The notes beneath the pieces were generated by a model. The model searched no databases. It had not been told where the DNA came from and was given only the letters and a program-made list of their open reading frames with translations. The translations under genes and the position numbers were made by a program. A DNA stretch of 64,000 bases from Microbispora sp. H11081 (GTDB lineage: Bacteria; Actinomycetota; Actinomycetes; Streptosporangiales; Streptosporangiaceae): NCBI RefSeq assembly GCF_012999535.1, contig NZ_JABBWV010000009.1:62001-126000 (forward strand), written 5' to 3'. This document shows, one piece after another, positions 15,748 through 25,774 of the stretch. Each line of letters opens with the position of its first letter. The first letter of the stretch is position 1.

Positions 15748-17160
15748 ATGAGAACACGTTTCATCGCCGCGGGCGCGGCCGTCATCGCCCTCCTGATGTC
15801 AGTGATCGCGACGACCCAGAGCGCGCAGGCCGCCACCGGACTCCACGTCAGCGGCACGAAGATTCTCGAGGCAAACGGAAACCAGTTCATCATGCGGGGC
15901 ACCAGCCACGCGCACACCTGGTACCCGGCCCAGACGGGCTCGTTCGCCGACATCAAGTCGCTGGGCGCGAACACCGTCCGCGTCGTGCTCAGCGGCGGGC
16001 GCTGGACGGCCAACTCGGCGAGCGACGTCTCCGCCGTGATCACGCGATGCGTGCAGAACCGGTTAATTTGCGTGCTTGAGAACCACGACACCACCGGCTA
16101 CGGCGAGCAGGGCGGCGCGTACACGCTCGATCAGGCGGTCGACTACTGGATCGGCCTCAAGAGCGTGCTGACCGGCCACGAGAACCACGTCGTCATCAAC
16201 ATCGGCAACGAGCCGTACGGCAACAACAACCCGTCCGCCTGGACCAGCGCGACCAAGAACGCGATCAGCAGGATGCGGGCGGCCGGGTTCCAGCACATGC
16301 TGATGGTCGACGCGCCCAACTGGGGCCAGGACTGGCAGTTCGTCATGCGGGACAACGCCGCGTCGGTCTTCGACGGCGACCCGCAGAAGAACACCGTCTT
16401 CTCGATCCACATGTACGGCGTCTTCGACACGGCCGCCGAGATCACCGCCTACCTCCAGGCGTTCCAGACCGCAGGGCTGCCGCTGGTGATCGGCGAGTTC
16501 GGCGACATGCACTCGGATGGCAACCCCGACGAGGACACGATCATGGCGCAGGCCCAGTCGCGGGGTGTCGGCTACCTCGGCTGGTCGTGGAGCGGCAACG
16601 GCGGCGGCGTCGAATACCTGGACCAGGTGACGAACTTCAACGTCGGCCAGCTCACCTCGTGGGGCCAGCGGCTCTTCAACGGCGCCAACGGCATCAAGGC
16701 GACCGCCAAGGAGGCGACGATCTACAGCGGGCCGACGGCGAGCCCGTCCGCCAGCCCGTCGGCGTCGCCCAGCGCCTCCCCCAGCCCGTCGCCCAGCCCG
16801 TCTCCGAGCGCCTCGCCCAGCCCGTCCCCGAGCCCGTCCCCGTCCCCGAGCGGCGGCGCCAAGGGCTGCACGGCGACGTACCAGGTCACCAACCAGTGGG
16901 GCGGCGGCTTCCAGGGCGAGGTGACCGTCAAGGCCGGCTCAAGCGCGATCTCGGGCTGGACCGTGACCTGGACCTACGCCAACGGCCAGACGATCACCCA
17001 GGTGTGGAACGCCACGGTGACGTCGAGCGGGTCGTCGGTCACCGCCAAGAACGTGAGCTACAACGGAAGCCTCGGCGCAGGGGCGTCCACCTCGTTCGGG
17101 TTCCTCGGCTCTTGGAACGGCGCCAACGCGGCGCCGGCGGCGAACTGCACCGCGAACTGA
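15748..17160 (+). CDS. Secreted endo-beta-1,4-mannanase (GH5) with CBM2
   Basis: The 470-residue protein has a signal peptide (1-29, cleavage after SAQA), a GH5 catalytic barrel (about 30-328), a Pro-Ser-Ala linker (331-369) and a C-terminal family 2 carbohydrate-binding module (about 374-468, bounded by Cys374 and Cys467). Catalytic residues are Glu155 (acid/base, NIGNEPYG) and Glu250 (nucleophile, LVIGEFGD). The start of the mature enzyme (GLHVSGTKILEANG, FIMRGTSHAHTWYP) matches GH5 subfamily 8 bacterial mannanases rather than cellulases, so mannan cleavage is the best call; the CBM2 should bind cellulose. GAGG precedes the ATG, and a terminator follows. Confidence 0.88.
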   Translation: MRTRFIAAGAAVIALLMSVIATTQSAQAATGLHVSGTKILEANGNQFIMRGTSHAHTWYPAQTGSFADIKSLGANTVRVVLSGGRWTANSASDVSAVITRCVQNRLICVLENHDTTGYGEQGGAYTLDQAVDYWIGLKSVLTGHENHVVINIGNEPYGNNNPSAWTSATKNAISRMRAAGFQHMLMVDAPNWGQDWQFVMRDNAASVFDGDPQKNTVFSIHMYGVFDTAAEITAYLQAFQTAGLPLVIGEFGDMHSDGNPDEDTIMAQAQSRGVGYLGWSWSGNGGGVEYLDQVTNFNVGQLTSWGQRLFNGANGIKATAKEATIYSGPTASPSASPSASPSASPSPSPSPSPSASPSPSPSPSPSPSGGAKGCTATYQVTNQWGGGFQGEVTVKAGSSAISGWTVTWTYANGQTITQVWNATVTSSGSSVTAKNVSYNGSLGAGASTSFGFLGSWNGANAAPAANCTAN

Positions 17161-17213
17161 GCCGCACCGCGAGCTGAGCTGTCACGCGAGCTGAGACGTG
17201 GCGTTCCACCATT

Positions 17214-17244
17214 GGCCGGGCGCGTTCCCCCCGCGCGCCCGGCC
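17214..17244 (+). terminator. 11-bp hairpin terminator after the mannanase
   Basis: Perfect stem GGCCGGGCGCG (17214-17224) / CGCGCCCGGCC (17234-17244) with a 9-nt C-rich loop, 53 bp beyond the stop codon. Confidence 0.65.
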
Positions 17245-17331
17245 TCCGCGTGCCCCGCACGGCCCAGGGGCGTGCCATGCCCCAGAAGCTGCTGAGCAGA
17301 GGGTTCGGGCGCCTGCGATAGGTTGCCCGGC

Positions 17332-17871
17332 ATGATCGAGCTTGGACCCGTCGCGTGGCCGCCGGTCCCGATCAGGACCGAACGCCTCGTGCTCCGGGAG
17401 TCCGCGGCCCGGGACCGCGCGGCGTTCATCGAGTTGCTGGCCTCACCGGAGGTGCACACCTACCTCGGCGGCCCCCGGCCTCGTGACGAGCTCGAGCGCG
17501 AGATGCCGGGAGTGCCCGAGCGGTGGCCGGGGAGCTTCGTCGTCGATCTCGATGGGGCGATGATCGGCCAGATCCTGCTCAGGAGGGCAACGGAGCATCG
17601 CCGCCCGGCTGCCGTGGGGAAGGCCGATCTCGGCTATCTGTTCCTGCCGCGGGCGTGGGGATTCGGATACGCCGCCGAGGCCTGCGCGGCGGCACTCGCC
17701 TGGTTCGACCGTGTCCTTCCCGGCGAGCCGGTGGTGCTCACCACCCAGACCGCCAACGCCGGCTCGATGCGCCTCGCGGCGAAACTGGGGTTCACCGAGG
17801 TGGAGCGGTTCCGGGCATGGGACGCCGAGCAGTGGCTCGGCCTGCGGCCCCCGGTCGAGCCGTCCCCCTGA
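17332..17871 (+). CDS. GNAT family N-acetyltransferase (RimJ/RimL type)
   Basis: The 179-residue protein has the N-terminal signature IRTERLVLRESAARDRAAF and a central acetyl-CoA-binding segment (GYLFLPRAWGFGYAAEACAA), followed by NAGSMRLAAKLGFTEVERF, typical of ribosomal-protein-alanine acetyltransferase relatives. The substrate cannot be predicted; many members acetylate protein N-termini, polyamines or antibiotics. The ATG was chosen over a TTG nine bases upstream. The gene stands alone and is convergent with the AlgH-family gene. Confidence 0.9.
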   Translation: MIELGPVAWPPVPIRTERLVLRESAARDRAAFIELLASPEVHTYLGGPRPRDELEREMPGVPERWPGSFVVDLDGAMIGQILLRRATEHRRPAAVGKADLGYLFLPRAWGFGYAAEACAAALAWFDRVLPGEPVVLTTQTANAGSMRLAAKLGFTEVERFRAWDAEQWLGLRPPVEPSP

Positions 17872-17918
17872 GCTCGGCTCCCGGCCCCGCGAGCCCATAA
17901 GCCTTCGTGAGCAGGCTC

Positions 17919-18494
17919 CTAGTTGAGCAGGGGGTCGTCCGGGAAGGTCGCGACGAGCGCGAGATCCCCCCGCTGCCGGCGTAACACGGTGCGCCACAGC
18001 GTGGCCGGGTTCGGGTGGAAGGTGTCCCCCGGATCGGAGTCCACGACGTACCAGGCGCCCTCCTGAAGCTCGTTCTCGAGCTGTCCCGCCGTCCAGCCCG
18101 CGTACCCCGCGAAGATCCGCATCTGGGAGATCTCCCCCGCGAGTATCTCCGGCGGCGCGTCGAGGTCCACCGTGCCGAGCCGCGAGACCGCCGCCCTGCC
18201 CTGCAACCGGCGCCAGCCCAGCGGCTCCTCCCCGCTGAGCACGACGGCCAGCGCGAGCGCGCTGTCCGTCTGCACCGGGCCGCCCTCGAACAGCACAGGA
18301 GGACCCGTGACCAGGGAGTCCCACGAGGGCAGGACCTGGGTCACGGCGATCTCACTGGGCCGGTTGAGCACCACGCCCAGAGTGCCGCCGTCTTCGTCGT
18401 GCTCCAGGACGAGCACCACGCTACGCCGGAAGTTGGGGTCGTCGAGCAGTGGCGTCGCAACGAGCAACCCGCCGACGTAGATCGCTTCCGCCAT
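17919..18494 (-). CDS. YqgE/AlgH family protein (DUF179)
   Basis: The 191-residue protein begins MAEAIYVGGLLVATPLLDDP and contains the family landmarks FRRSVVLVLEHDEDGGTLGVVLNRP, LFEGGPVQTDSALAL, RIFAGYAGWTAGQLENEL and WYVVDSDPGD. AlgH/YqgE proteins are widespread, cytosolic and of unresolved function; the name comes from an alginate phenotype in Pseudomonas. An alternative ATG lies 12 bases upstream (MMGCMAEA), but the shorter start matches the family better. The gene appears monocistronic and convergent with the acetyltransferase gene. Confidence 0.92.
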   Translation of the reverse strand: MAEAIYVGGLLVATPLLDDPNFRRSVVLVLEHDEDGGTLGVVLNRPSEIAVTQVLPSWDSLVTGPPVLFEGGPVQTDSALALAVVLSGEEPLGWRRLQGRAAVSRLGTVDLDAPPEILAGEISQMRIFAGYAGWTAGQLENELQEGAWYVVDSDPGDTFHPNPATLWRTVLRRQRGDLALVATFPDDPLLN

Positions 18495-18600
18495 ACATCC
18501 CATCATGAGGGAGGATTGCGGATTCGTGTACGCCGACCCCGGTTTGCCGCGCCATGTTACTCAGCGCGATGACGACGTCACCCTAGGGCGCGGGGCGAGG

Positions 18601-20010
<1,410 letters not shown>

Positions 20011-20191
20011 GTCTATCCGCTCCTTTGCGGGGTGTTGCCTGGCCGTGCTCTACCGGCTGCGCCAGTCGAGCGGGCCTCCGCGTGGCTGCCACGCCCGCGC
20101 ATCCGGCCGGACGGCTCTTGGGTGCTACCCATCGTGCCATCCCCGGCCGGTCGATTCAGCCCTGACCCCGTACCGAACCTGTTGCGAACCG

Positions 20192-20226
20192 CGCGCCGCC
20201 GTACCGCTCAGGGGGCCGGCGGCGCG
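20192..20226 (-). terminator. Hairpin terminator after the thioredoxin-like gene
   Basis: The 9-bp perfect stem CGCGCCGCC (20192-20200) / GGCGGCGCG (20218-20226) lies 12 bp past the stop of the minus-strand gene ending at 20239. Confidence 0.55.
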
Positions 20227-20238
20227 GGCCCGAACCGG

Positions 20239-21153
20239 TCAGAAGAGCGCGTTGGCCAGTGCCCTGCGCGCGCGGGAAAGCGAGGGGTCGTCGCCGGGCA
20301 GCGCGTCGAAAAGCCCGAGCAGGTGGACCCGCGCCTTCTCCCTCTCAGCGCCGCGGGTGCGCCGCACGAGCGCGATGAGCCGGTCGAACGCCTCGTCCAC
20401 CTGCCCGTTCACCATCTCGACGTCGGCGGCCCTGGTCTGCGCGTCCACGTCGTCCTGGTCCTCGGCGGCCCGGCGCAGCACGTCGGCGGGGTCGAGGTCC
20501 TGGGTGCGCCGCAGCAGCCCGATCCCGGCGAGGCCGATCTTCGCGCCCTCGTCCGAGGGCGACCGCGCCAGCAGGCGCTCGAACGCCGCTGCCGCGGCGT
20601 CCAGGTCGCCCTTCTCCACGGCCTGGTCGGCCGCGAGGAGGTCGGGGTCGATCGGCGGCTCCGCGGCCTCTCCCTCGCCCTGCTCGGCCAGTTCCACGCC
20701 GAGCTGCTCGAACACCTGCGACAACGCCTGCCGGAGCTGCGACTCCGGCAGCGGACCCTCGAACAGGGGCATGAGCTGCCCCTGGAAGGCCAGGTAGACG
20801 GTGGGCACCGCCCGCATCCGCAGCGCCTGGGCGAGCTGCGGGTCGGCCTCCACGTCCACCCTGGCCAGCACCCACGCGCCCGCCGCCTCAGCGGCCAGCT
20901 TTTCCATTACGCCGCTGAACTGCCGGACCTGCTCGGCCCTGGGCACCGTCGCTTCGACGATCACGGGAACGCTCAGGGAGCGCTCCACGACGTCGGTGTT
21001 GAAGGTGGCCGAGGTCACCTCGATGACGTCCGCCGAGGCGGCTCCGGCCGGCCCGGCGGCCTCACGCCGCGCCTGGGCCTCGAGGGCCTGCTTGCGTGCG
21101 CCGAGGTCCACGGCGCCGTAGAGGGATCCAGGTCGAGAGAACTCCGCTGCCAT
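20239..21153 (-). CDS. YbbN/CnoX-like thioredoxin-fold protein with TPR-like C-terminus
   Basis: The 304-residue protein has a thioredoxin fold at about 40-150 (VIEVTSATFNTDVVERSLSVPVIVEA, LARVDVEADPQLAQALRMRAVPTVYLAFQGQLM), then a helical TPR-like region (DQAVEKGDLDAAAAAFERLL). The cis-Pro loop (VPT) is present, but the CxxC active site is replaced by PRAEQV, so it cannot be a dithiol oxidoreductase. Proteins of this layout (CnoX/YbbN; M. tuberculosis Rv1324) act as holdases or co-chaperones. In M. tuberculosis the gene lies next to the thiolase gene; here they are separated. The ATG follows GGATTGGGGGT. Confidence 0.88.
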   Translation of the reverse strand: MAAEFSRPGSLYGAVDLGARKQALEAQARREAAGPAGAASADVIEVTSATFNTDVVERSLSVPVIVEATVPRAEQVRQFSGVMEKLAAEAAGAWVLARVDVEADPQLAQALRMRAVPTVYLAFQGQLMPLFEGPLPESQLRQALSQVFEQLGVELAEQGEGEAAEPPIDPDLLAADQAVEKGDLDAAAAAFERLLARSPSDEGAKIGLAGIGLLRRTQDLDPADVLRRAAEDQDDVDAQTRAADVEMVNGQVDEAFDRLIALVRRTRGAEREKARVHLLGLFDALPGDDPSLSRARRALANALF

Positions 21154-21281
21154 ACCCCCAATCCTGCCGTACGCGCCCGTGTGATCCGTGCGTTCCCGCC
21201 GCGGTTCCTCCGCGATCTGGGCGGCGCGGCCCCCGCCGTAGGGTGAACGGCGCTTGTTCATCGCGAAGAAGGGGGCAGAAC

Positions 21282-21788
21282 ATGGCCGTGGAACGCGTCG
21301 GCCCGCCGTGCACCGCCGGTGAGCGTGAGACGTTGCGCGCCTTCCTCGACTACCACCGGGCGACGCTCGCGCTCAAGTGCGACGGCCTGTCGGACGAGGA
21401 GCTGCGCCGCAGGTCGATGCCGCCGTCGACGCTCTCGCTGCTCGGCCTGGTGCGGCACATGGCCGAGGTCGAGCGCGCCTGGTTCCGCCGGGTGATCGGC
21501 GAGGAGGACGTGCCGCTGGTGTGGTCGGAGGAGGGCGACTACCAGGCGGCGTACGACCCGGGCGGGTCCACCGGCGCGGAGGCGTTCGCCGTCTGGCAGG
21601 CGGAGGTCGAGCACTCCCGCAGGATCGAGCGCGCGGCCGAGTCGCTCGACGTCACCGCCTACGCGCCGAGGTGGGGCGAGGAGGTGTCGCTGCGGCTGGT
21701 GATGCTGCACTTGATGCATGAGTACGCCCGGCACAACGGCCACGCCGACTTCCTGCGCGAGGGCGTCGACGGGACCGTGGGGGTCTGA
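21282..21788 (+). CDS. DinB/DUF664 family protein
   Basis: The 168-residue protein has the DinB four-helix fold with the putative metal-binding histidines in LVRHMAEVERAWFRR and HLMHEYARHNGHADFLRE. The N-terminal half is typical of the DUF664 branch (TLRAFLDYHRATLALKCDGLSDEELRRR). Actinobacterial members include mycothiol-dependent transferases and hydrolases, so a thiol-dependent detoxification role is possible but unproven. GAAGAAGGGGG precedes the ATG. The gene is divergent from the YbbN-like gene and convergent with the lrp-type gene. Confidence 0.88.
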   Translation: MAVERVGPPCTAGERETLRAFLDYHRATLALKCDGLSDEELRRRSMPPSTLSLLGLVRHMAEVERAWFRRVIGEEDVPLVWSEEGDYQAAYDPGGSTGAEAFAVWQAEVEHSRRIERAAESLDVTAYAPRWGEEVSLRLVMLHLMHEYARHNGHADFLREGVDGTVGV

Positions 21789-21812
21789 GAGAGCCCTTCC
21801 CCGGCCGTCTCC

Positions 21813-22280
21813 TCAGCTCACCGGGCCCTGGACGGTCCTGCGCTCGGTACGGAAGATCAGCGTGGTCTCCACGTGGACGATCTCCGGCCGGACCAGGACG
21901 CGCTCCAGGATCATGCGGTGCAGGTGATCGGCGTCGGGCACCGCGACGTGCACCAGGAAATCCTGCGGACCGGCCACATGGAACAGCGCGACCGTCTCAG
22001 GCAGCCCGAGCACGAACGCCCGCAGCGGGTCGACGAGCTGGCTCGTGTGGGGCCGTACGCGCAGCGCCAGCAGCGCCTCCAGCGGGCGGCCGAGCGCCTG
22101 CGTGTCCACCTCCGCGCGGAACGCCCTGATCAGTCCGCGCCGGCGCAGCGACCGTACGCGTTCGAGCGCGGTGGAGGGGGCGACGCCGACCCGCTGGGCG
22201 AGATCCTTGTTGGGTAACCGCGCGTCATTCTGCAGCAGCTCCAGGATCTTCCTGTCGGTCGAATCCAGTTCGGCGGCCAT
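21813..22280 (-). CDS. Lrp/AsnC family transcriptional regulator
   Basis: The 155-residue protein has an N-terminal HTH (LDSTDRKILELLQNDARLPN, DLAQRVGVAPSTALERVRSL) and a C-terminal RAM ligand-binding domain (LEALLALRVRPHTS, VALFHVAGPQDFLVHVAVPD). Lrp-type proteins form octamers that sense amino acids. It is divergent from a PLP-dependent decarboxylase gene with 66 bp between the starts, and a dyad centred near 22308 lies in this gap. The simplest model is amino-acid-dependent control of the decarboxylase, as with other Lrp/decarboxylase pairs. Confidence 0.93.
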   Translation of the reverse strand: MAAELDSTDRKILELLQNDARLPNKDLAQRVGVAPSTALERVRSLRRRGLIRAFRAEVDTQALGRPLEALLALRVRPHTSQLVDPLRAFVLGLPETVALFHVAGPQDFLVHVAVPDADHLHRMILERVLVRPEIVHVETTLIFRTERRTVQGPVS

Positions 22281-22297
22281 GCGATCCTTCCTCCGGA

Positions 22298-22319
22298 GAT
22301 TCGGCCATTGTGGCGAATC
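22298..22319. promoter_or_regulatory. Candidate Lrp-type operator
   Basis: GATTCG (22298-22303) and CGAATC (22314-22319) form an inverted repeat around an AT-centred core (GCCATTGTGG), matching the loose Lrp-box form of short dyad arms about 15-20 bp across. It lies midway between the two divergent starts. Confidence 0.45.
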
Positions 22320-22346
22320 GATGCACAGAAGGGCCATCATCCCGGC

Positions 22347-23738
22347 ATGACACCGAATCGCACCTGGGACATCGACCAATTCGTCCACGCCGCCGAGTCG
22401 ACCGTGCGCGAACTCGCCGCGTACGTGCGGGAGAGCCAGGCGGGAGCGGTGCCGGTGATCCGCCGCAGGCCCCCCGGTGAGCTGGCCGGGCTGCTCGATC
22501 TCGCCCGCTGGATCCGGGAGGGCGGCATGACGCCGGAGAGCTACCGGGAGTGGCTCGGCGCCTATCTCGCGGAGGGAACGCGGCTGCACCACCCGGCCTA
22601 CGTCGCCCATCAGACGGCCGCGCCCGACTTCCCCGCGGCGCTGGCCGACTTCGTCCACGGCGCGATCAACAACCCCATGGCGATCTACGAGATGGGGGCC
22701 GCCGCGGCGACGGTCGAGTTCGAGGTGCTGCGCTGGATGCTCGGCAAGATCGGCTTCCCAGAGGGCTCCGGGGTGTTCACCCACGGCGGGTCGCTCGCCA
22801 ACCTGACGGCGCTGCTGGCGGCGCGGGCCGCCGCCGCCCCCGACGCGTGGACCGAGGGCGTGCCCGCCGATCTCGCCCTGCTCGCGCCGCCGTCGGCGCA
22901 CTACTCCGTCACCCGGGCGGCGGCGATCCTCGGCCTCGGCGAGCGCGCGGTCGTGCCGCTCGACGTGGACGACCTGGGCAGGATCGACGTGGCACGGCTG
23001 CCCGAGGCGCTCGACCGGGTGCGCCGGGCGGGCCGCCGGCCGATGGCCCTGGTGGCGGCCGCGTGCGCCACCGGCACGGGTCTCTACGACGACCTGCGGC
23101 CGATCGGCGAGTTCTGCGCCGAGCACGGGCTGTGGTTCCACGTGGACGGCGCGCACGGGGCGTCGGCTCTGCTCAGCGAGGAGCACCGCCACCTGCTCGA
23201 CGGCGTCGAACTGGCCGATTCGGTCATCTGGGACGCCCACAAGATGCTGCGCACCTCCGGCCTCGTGGCCGCCGTGCTCGTACGGCGCGAGGGCGACCTG
23301 GACGCCGCGTTCCGGCAGCGGGCCAGCTACCTGTTCTACGGCGACCAGGGGTTCGACCTGATCGGCAGGACCGTGGAGTGCACCAAGGCCGCGCTCGGGC
23401 TGAAGGTGTTCCTCAACCTCGCCTGGAGGGGCGAGCGGGACCTCGGCGACTACGTGGCGGGGCGGTACGCCACCGCGCACCGCTTCTGGCGGCTGGCCCG
23501 CGAGCGGCCCGGCTTCCACTGCCCGTACGAGCCGGAGAGCAACATCGTCTGCTTCCGGTACGGCGACGGCGACCAGGCCGCGATCCGCGAGACCCTGCTG
23601 GAGGAGGGCTCCTTCCACCTGACCTCTACCGAACTCGGCGGCGTACGCCACCTGCGGGTGACCGTCATGGCCCCCGCCACAGACGACAAGACCCTGGAGT
23701 CCCTCCTCGACCGCATCGCCGCGCTCGCCCCCGCCTGA
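22347..23738 (+). CDS. PLP-dependent group II amino-acid decarboxylase family protein
   Basis: The 463-residue protein has the aspartate-aminotransferase fold of group II decarboxylases: the substrate-side motif VFTHGGSLANLTALLAAR, PSAHYSVTRAAAILGLG, the cofactor aspartate in FHVDGAHGAS and the Schiff-base lysine in WDAHKMLRTSGL. Relatives include aromatic amino acid, diaminobutyrate, glutamate and aspartate decarboxylases; the WDAHK variant (rather than DPHKW) suggests the atypical tyrosine/cysteine-sulfinate-like branch. The substrate is not determined. The ATG gives MTPNRTWDIDQFVH. It is divergent from the Lrp-type regulator, which probably controls it. Confidence 0.88.
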   Translation: MTPNRTWDIDQFVHAAESTVRELAAYVRESQAGAVPVIRRRPPGELAGLLDLARWIREGGMTPESYREWLGAYLAEGTRLHHPAYVAHQTAAPDFPAALADFVHGAINNPMAIYEMGAAAATVEFEVLRWMLGKIGFPEGSGVFTHGGSLANLTALLAARAAAAPDAWTEGVPADLALLAPPSAHYSVTRAAAILGLGERAVVPLDVDDLGRIDVARLPEALDRVRRAGRRPMALVAAACATGTGLYDDLRPIGEFCAEHGLWFHVDGAHGASALLSEEHRHLLDGVELADSVIWDAHKMLRTSGLVAAVLVRREGDLDAAFRQRASYLFYGDQGFDLIGRTVECTKAALGLKVFLNLAWRGERDLGDYVAGRYATAHRFWRLARERPGFHCPYEPESNIVCFRYGDGDQAAIRETLLEEGSFHLTSTELGGVRHLRVTVMAPATDDKTLESLLDRIAALAPA

Positions 23739-23885
23739 GGCGCCCGGTCCGCGGCAGCCGACCGGAGATTGCGGGCAGAGACCCTCGCCTGGCGCGCCTG
23801 GTCGCCACGGCGATCCTCGCCACCCGCCTTCTGATCAGTCTGCTCGTCGCGTTCGGCCGGGCACGTCGCCGGCGCCGGAAGACAC

Positions 23886-25568
23886 TCAGAAGGCGGCGGG
23901 TTCCGAGTAGGTGCCCCACTCCTCGCGCAGCACGTCGCAGATCTCGCCCAGCGTGGCCTCGGCCCGTACGGCGTCCAGCATGGGCGGGATCATGTTGCCC
24001 TCGCCCTTGGACACGGCCCGCATGGCGGCCAGCGCCGCGTCGACGGCCTTCTGGTCCCGCGCGGCCCGCCGCTCGGCCAGCACCCCGCGCTGCTCGACCT
24101 CGACCTCGTGGCTGATCCGCAGGATCTCCAGCGGCTGCTCGGTGGTCGCGGTGTGGCAGTTCACGCCGACGATGCGCTTGTCGCCCTTCTCCAGCTTGCG
24201 CTGGTAGTCGAAGGCCGACTCGGCGATCTCCGACATGAACCAGCCGTCCTCGATGCCCCGCAGGATGCCGGCGGTCATCGTGCCGTCGCCGCCCATCTCG
24301 CGGATCCTCGCGAAGATCTTCTCCGCCTCGGCCTCCAGCCGGTCGGTCAGCGCCTCGACGTACCAGGAGCCGCCCAGCGGGTCGACGACGTTGACGACCT
24401 CCGTCTCCTCCATGATCACCTGCTGGGTGCGCAGCGCGATCTCCGCGGCCTTCTCCGACGGCAGCGCGAGCACCTCGTCGAGCGCGTTGGTGTGCAGCGA
24501 GTTCGTGCCGCCGAGCACGGCCGCCAGCGCCTCGATCGCGGTGCGGACGATGTTGTTGTCCGGCTGCTGCGCGGTCAGCGACACCCCCGCGGTCTGGGTG
24601 TGGAAGCGCAGCCACTGCGCCTTCTCCGTACGCGCGCCGTACACGTCGCGCATCCACCGGGCCCAGATGCGCCGGGCGGCGCGGAACTTCGCGATCTCCT
24701 CGAAGAAGTCGATGTGCGCGTCGAAGAAGAACGACAGGCCCGGCGCGAAGACGTCCACGTCGAGCCCGCGCGACAGGCCCAGCTCGACGTAGCCGAAGCC
24801 GTCGGCGAGGGTGAAGGCCAGCTCCTGCGCGGCCGTTGAGCCGGCCTCGCGGATGTGGTAGCCGGAGACCGACAGCGGCTTGTACGCGGGGATCTCGGCG
24901 GCGCAGAACTCCATGAGGTCGCCGATCAGGCGCAGGTGCGGCTCGGGGGCGAACAACCACTCCTTCTGCGCGATGTACTCCTTGAAGATGTCCGTCTGGA
25001 GGGTGCCGTTGAGCTTCCCGACCGGCACGCCCTGCCGCTCGGCGGCGACCACGTACATGCAGAAGATCGGTACGGCGGGCCCGCTGATGGTCATGGACGT
25101 CGTGACGTCGCCGAGCGGGATGCCGTCGAACAGCAGGTCCATGTCGAGGGCGGAGTCGATCGCCACGCCGCAGTGGCCCACCTCGCCGAGCGAGCGGGGG
25201 TCGTCGGAGTCGCGGCCCATGAGCGTCGGCATGTCGAACGCCACCGACAGGCCGCCGCCCCCTGCGCCGAGGATCATCTTGTAGCGCTCGTTGGTCTGCC
25301 GCGCGTTGCCGAACCCGGCGAACTGGCGGATGGTCCAGGGCCTGCCGCGGTAGCCGGTGGCGTACAGGCCACGGGTGAAGGGGAACTCCCCCGGCCAGCC
25401 GATGCGCCCGAAGCGGGGGTCGTCGCCGGGCGGCCCGTAGACGGGGTCCACCTCCAGCCCGGACAGGGTGCGGAACTCGCGCTCCCGCTTGACGGCGGCG
25501 TCGTGCCGCGCCTGCCAACGGGCCCTGCCCGCCTCGATCGACTCGGCACTCGTCGCGTCCGGATCCAT
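23886..25568 (-). CDS. Acyl-CoA mutase large subunit, isobutyryl-CoA mutase-like
   Basis: The 560-residue protein is the substrate-binding TIM-barrel half of a B12-dependent acyl-CoA mutase, without a fused cobalamin domain ([54 protein letters not shown]). The two residues that set specificity are Phe83 (RQFAGF) and Gln201 (YIAQKE), the isobutyryl-CoA mutase pair; methylmalonyl-CoA mutase has Tyr and Arg, the same 118 residues apart. It should therefore interconvert isobutyryl- and butyryl-CoA or a close relative, with a separate B12-binding subunit not in this window. GGGGAGG precedes the ATG. MeaB and the adenosyltransferase encoded elsewhere in the window would service its cofactor. Confidence 0.85.
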   Translation of the reverse strand: MDPDATSAESIEAGRARWQARHDAAVKREREFRTLSGLEVDPVYGPPGDDPRFGRIGWPGEFPFTRGLYATGYRGRPWTIRQFAGFGNARQTNERYKMILGAGGGGLSVAFDMPTLMGRDSDDPRSLGEVGHCGVAIDSALDMDLLFDGIPLGDVTTSMTISGPAVPIFCMYVVAAERQGVPVGKLNGTLQTDIFKEYIAQKEWLFAPEPHLRLIGDLMEFCAAEIPAYKPLSVSGYHIREAGSTAAQELAFTLADGFGYVELGLSRGLDVDVFAPGLSFFFDAHIDFFEEIAKFRAARRIWARWMRDVYGARTEKAQWLRFHTQTAGVSLTAQQPDNNIVRTAIEALAAVLGGTNSLHTNALDEVLALPSEKAAEIALRTQQVIMEETEVVNVVDPLGGSWYVEALTDRLEAEAEKIFARIREMGGDGTMTAGILRGIEDGWFMSEIAESAFDYQRKLEKGDKRIVGVNCHTATTEQPLEILRISHEVEVEQRGVLAERRAARDQKAVDAALAAMRAVSKGEGNMIPPMLDAVRAEATLGEICDVLREEWGTYSEPAAF

Positions 25569-25604
25569 GCGCCCCTCCCCATGTCTCACTCTTCGAGAAG
25601 ATAC

Positions 25605-25616
25605 TAGGACGTCCTA
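25605..25616. promoter_or_regulatory. Palindromic operator candidate at the mutase promoter
   Basis: TAGGACGTCCTA is a perfect 12-bp palindrome 36 bp upstream of the mutase start. It abuts and partly overlaps TAGTAT, a good -10 hexamer on the minus strand, so a dimeric repressor bound here would block transcription. Confidence 0.5.
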
Positions 25617-25774
25617 TTAAAGTCGGCCACCCTCGCCCCCGGTCCCGGCCGATCGACAAATCCGCCTCCACGACAGTCATGTCACACGTTGGTCGCGAAT
25701 TCCTGTGGACCTTTGACACAGCGGAGAAATCTTCAAGCATGGGCAGCGCCCTTGAAGTCCACACGGAGGTGGAT

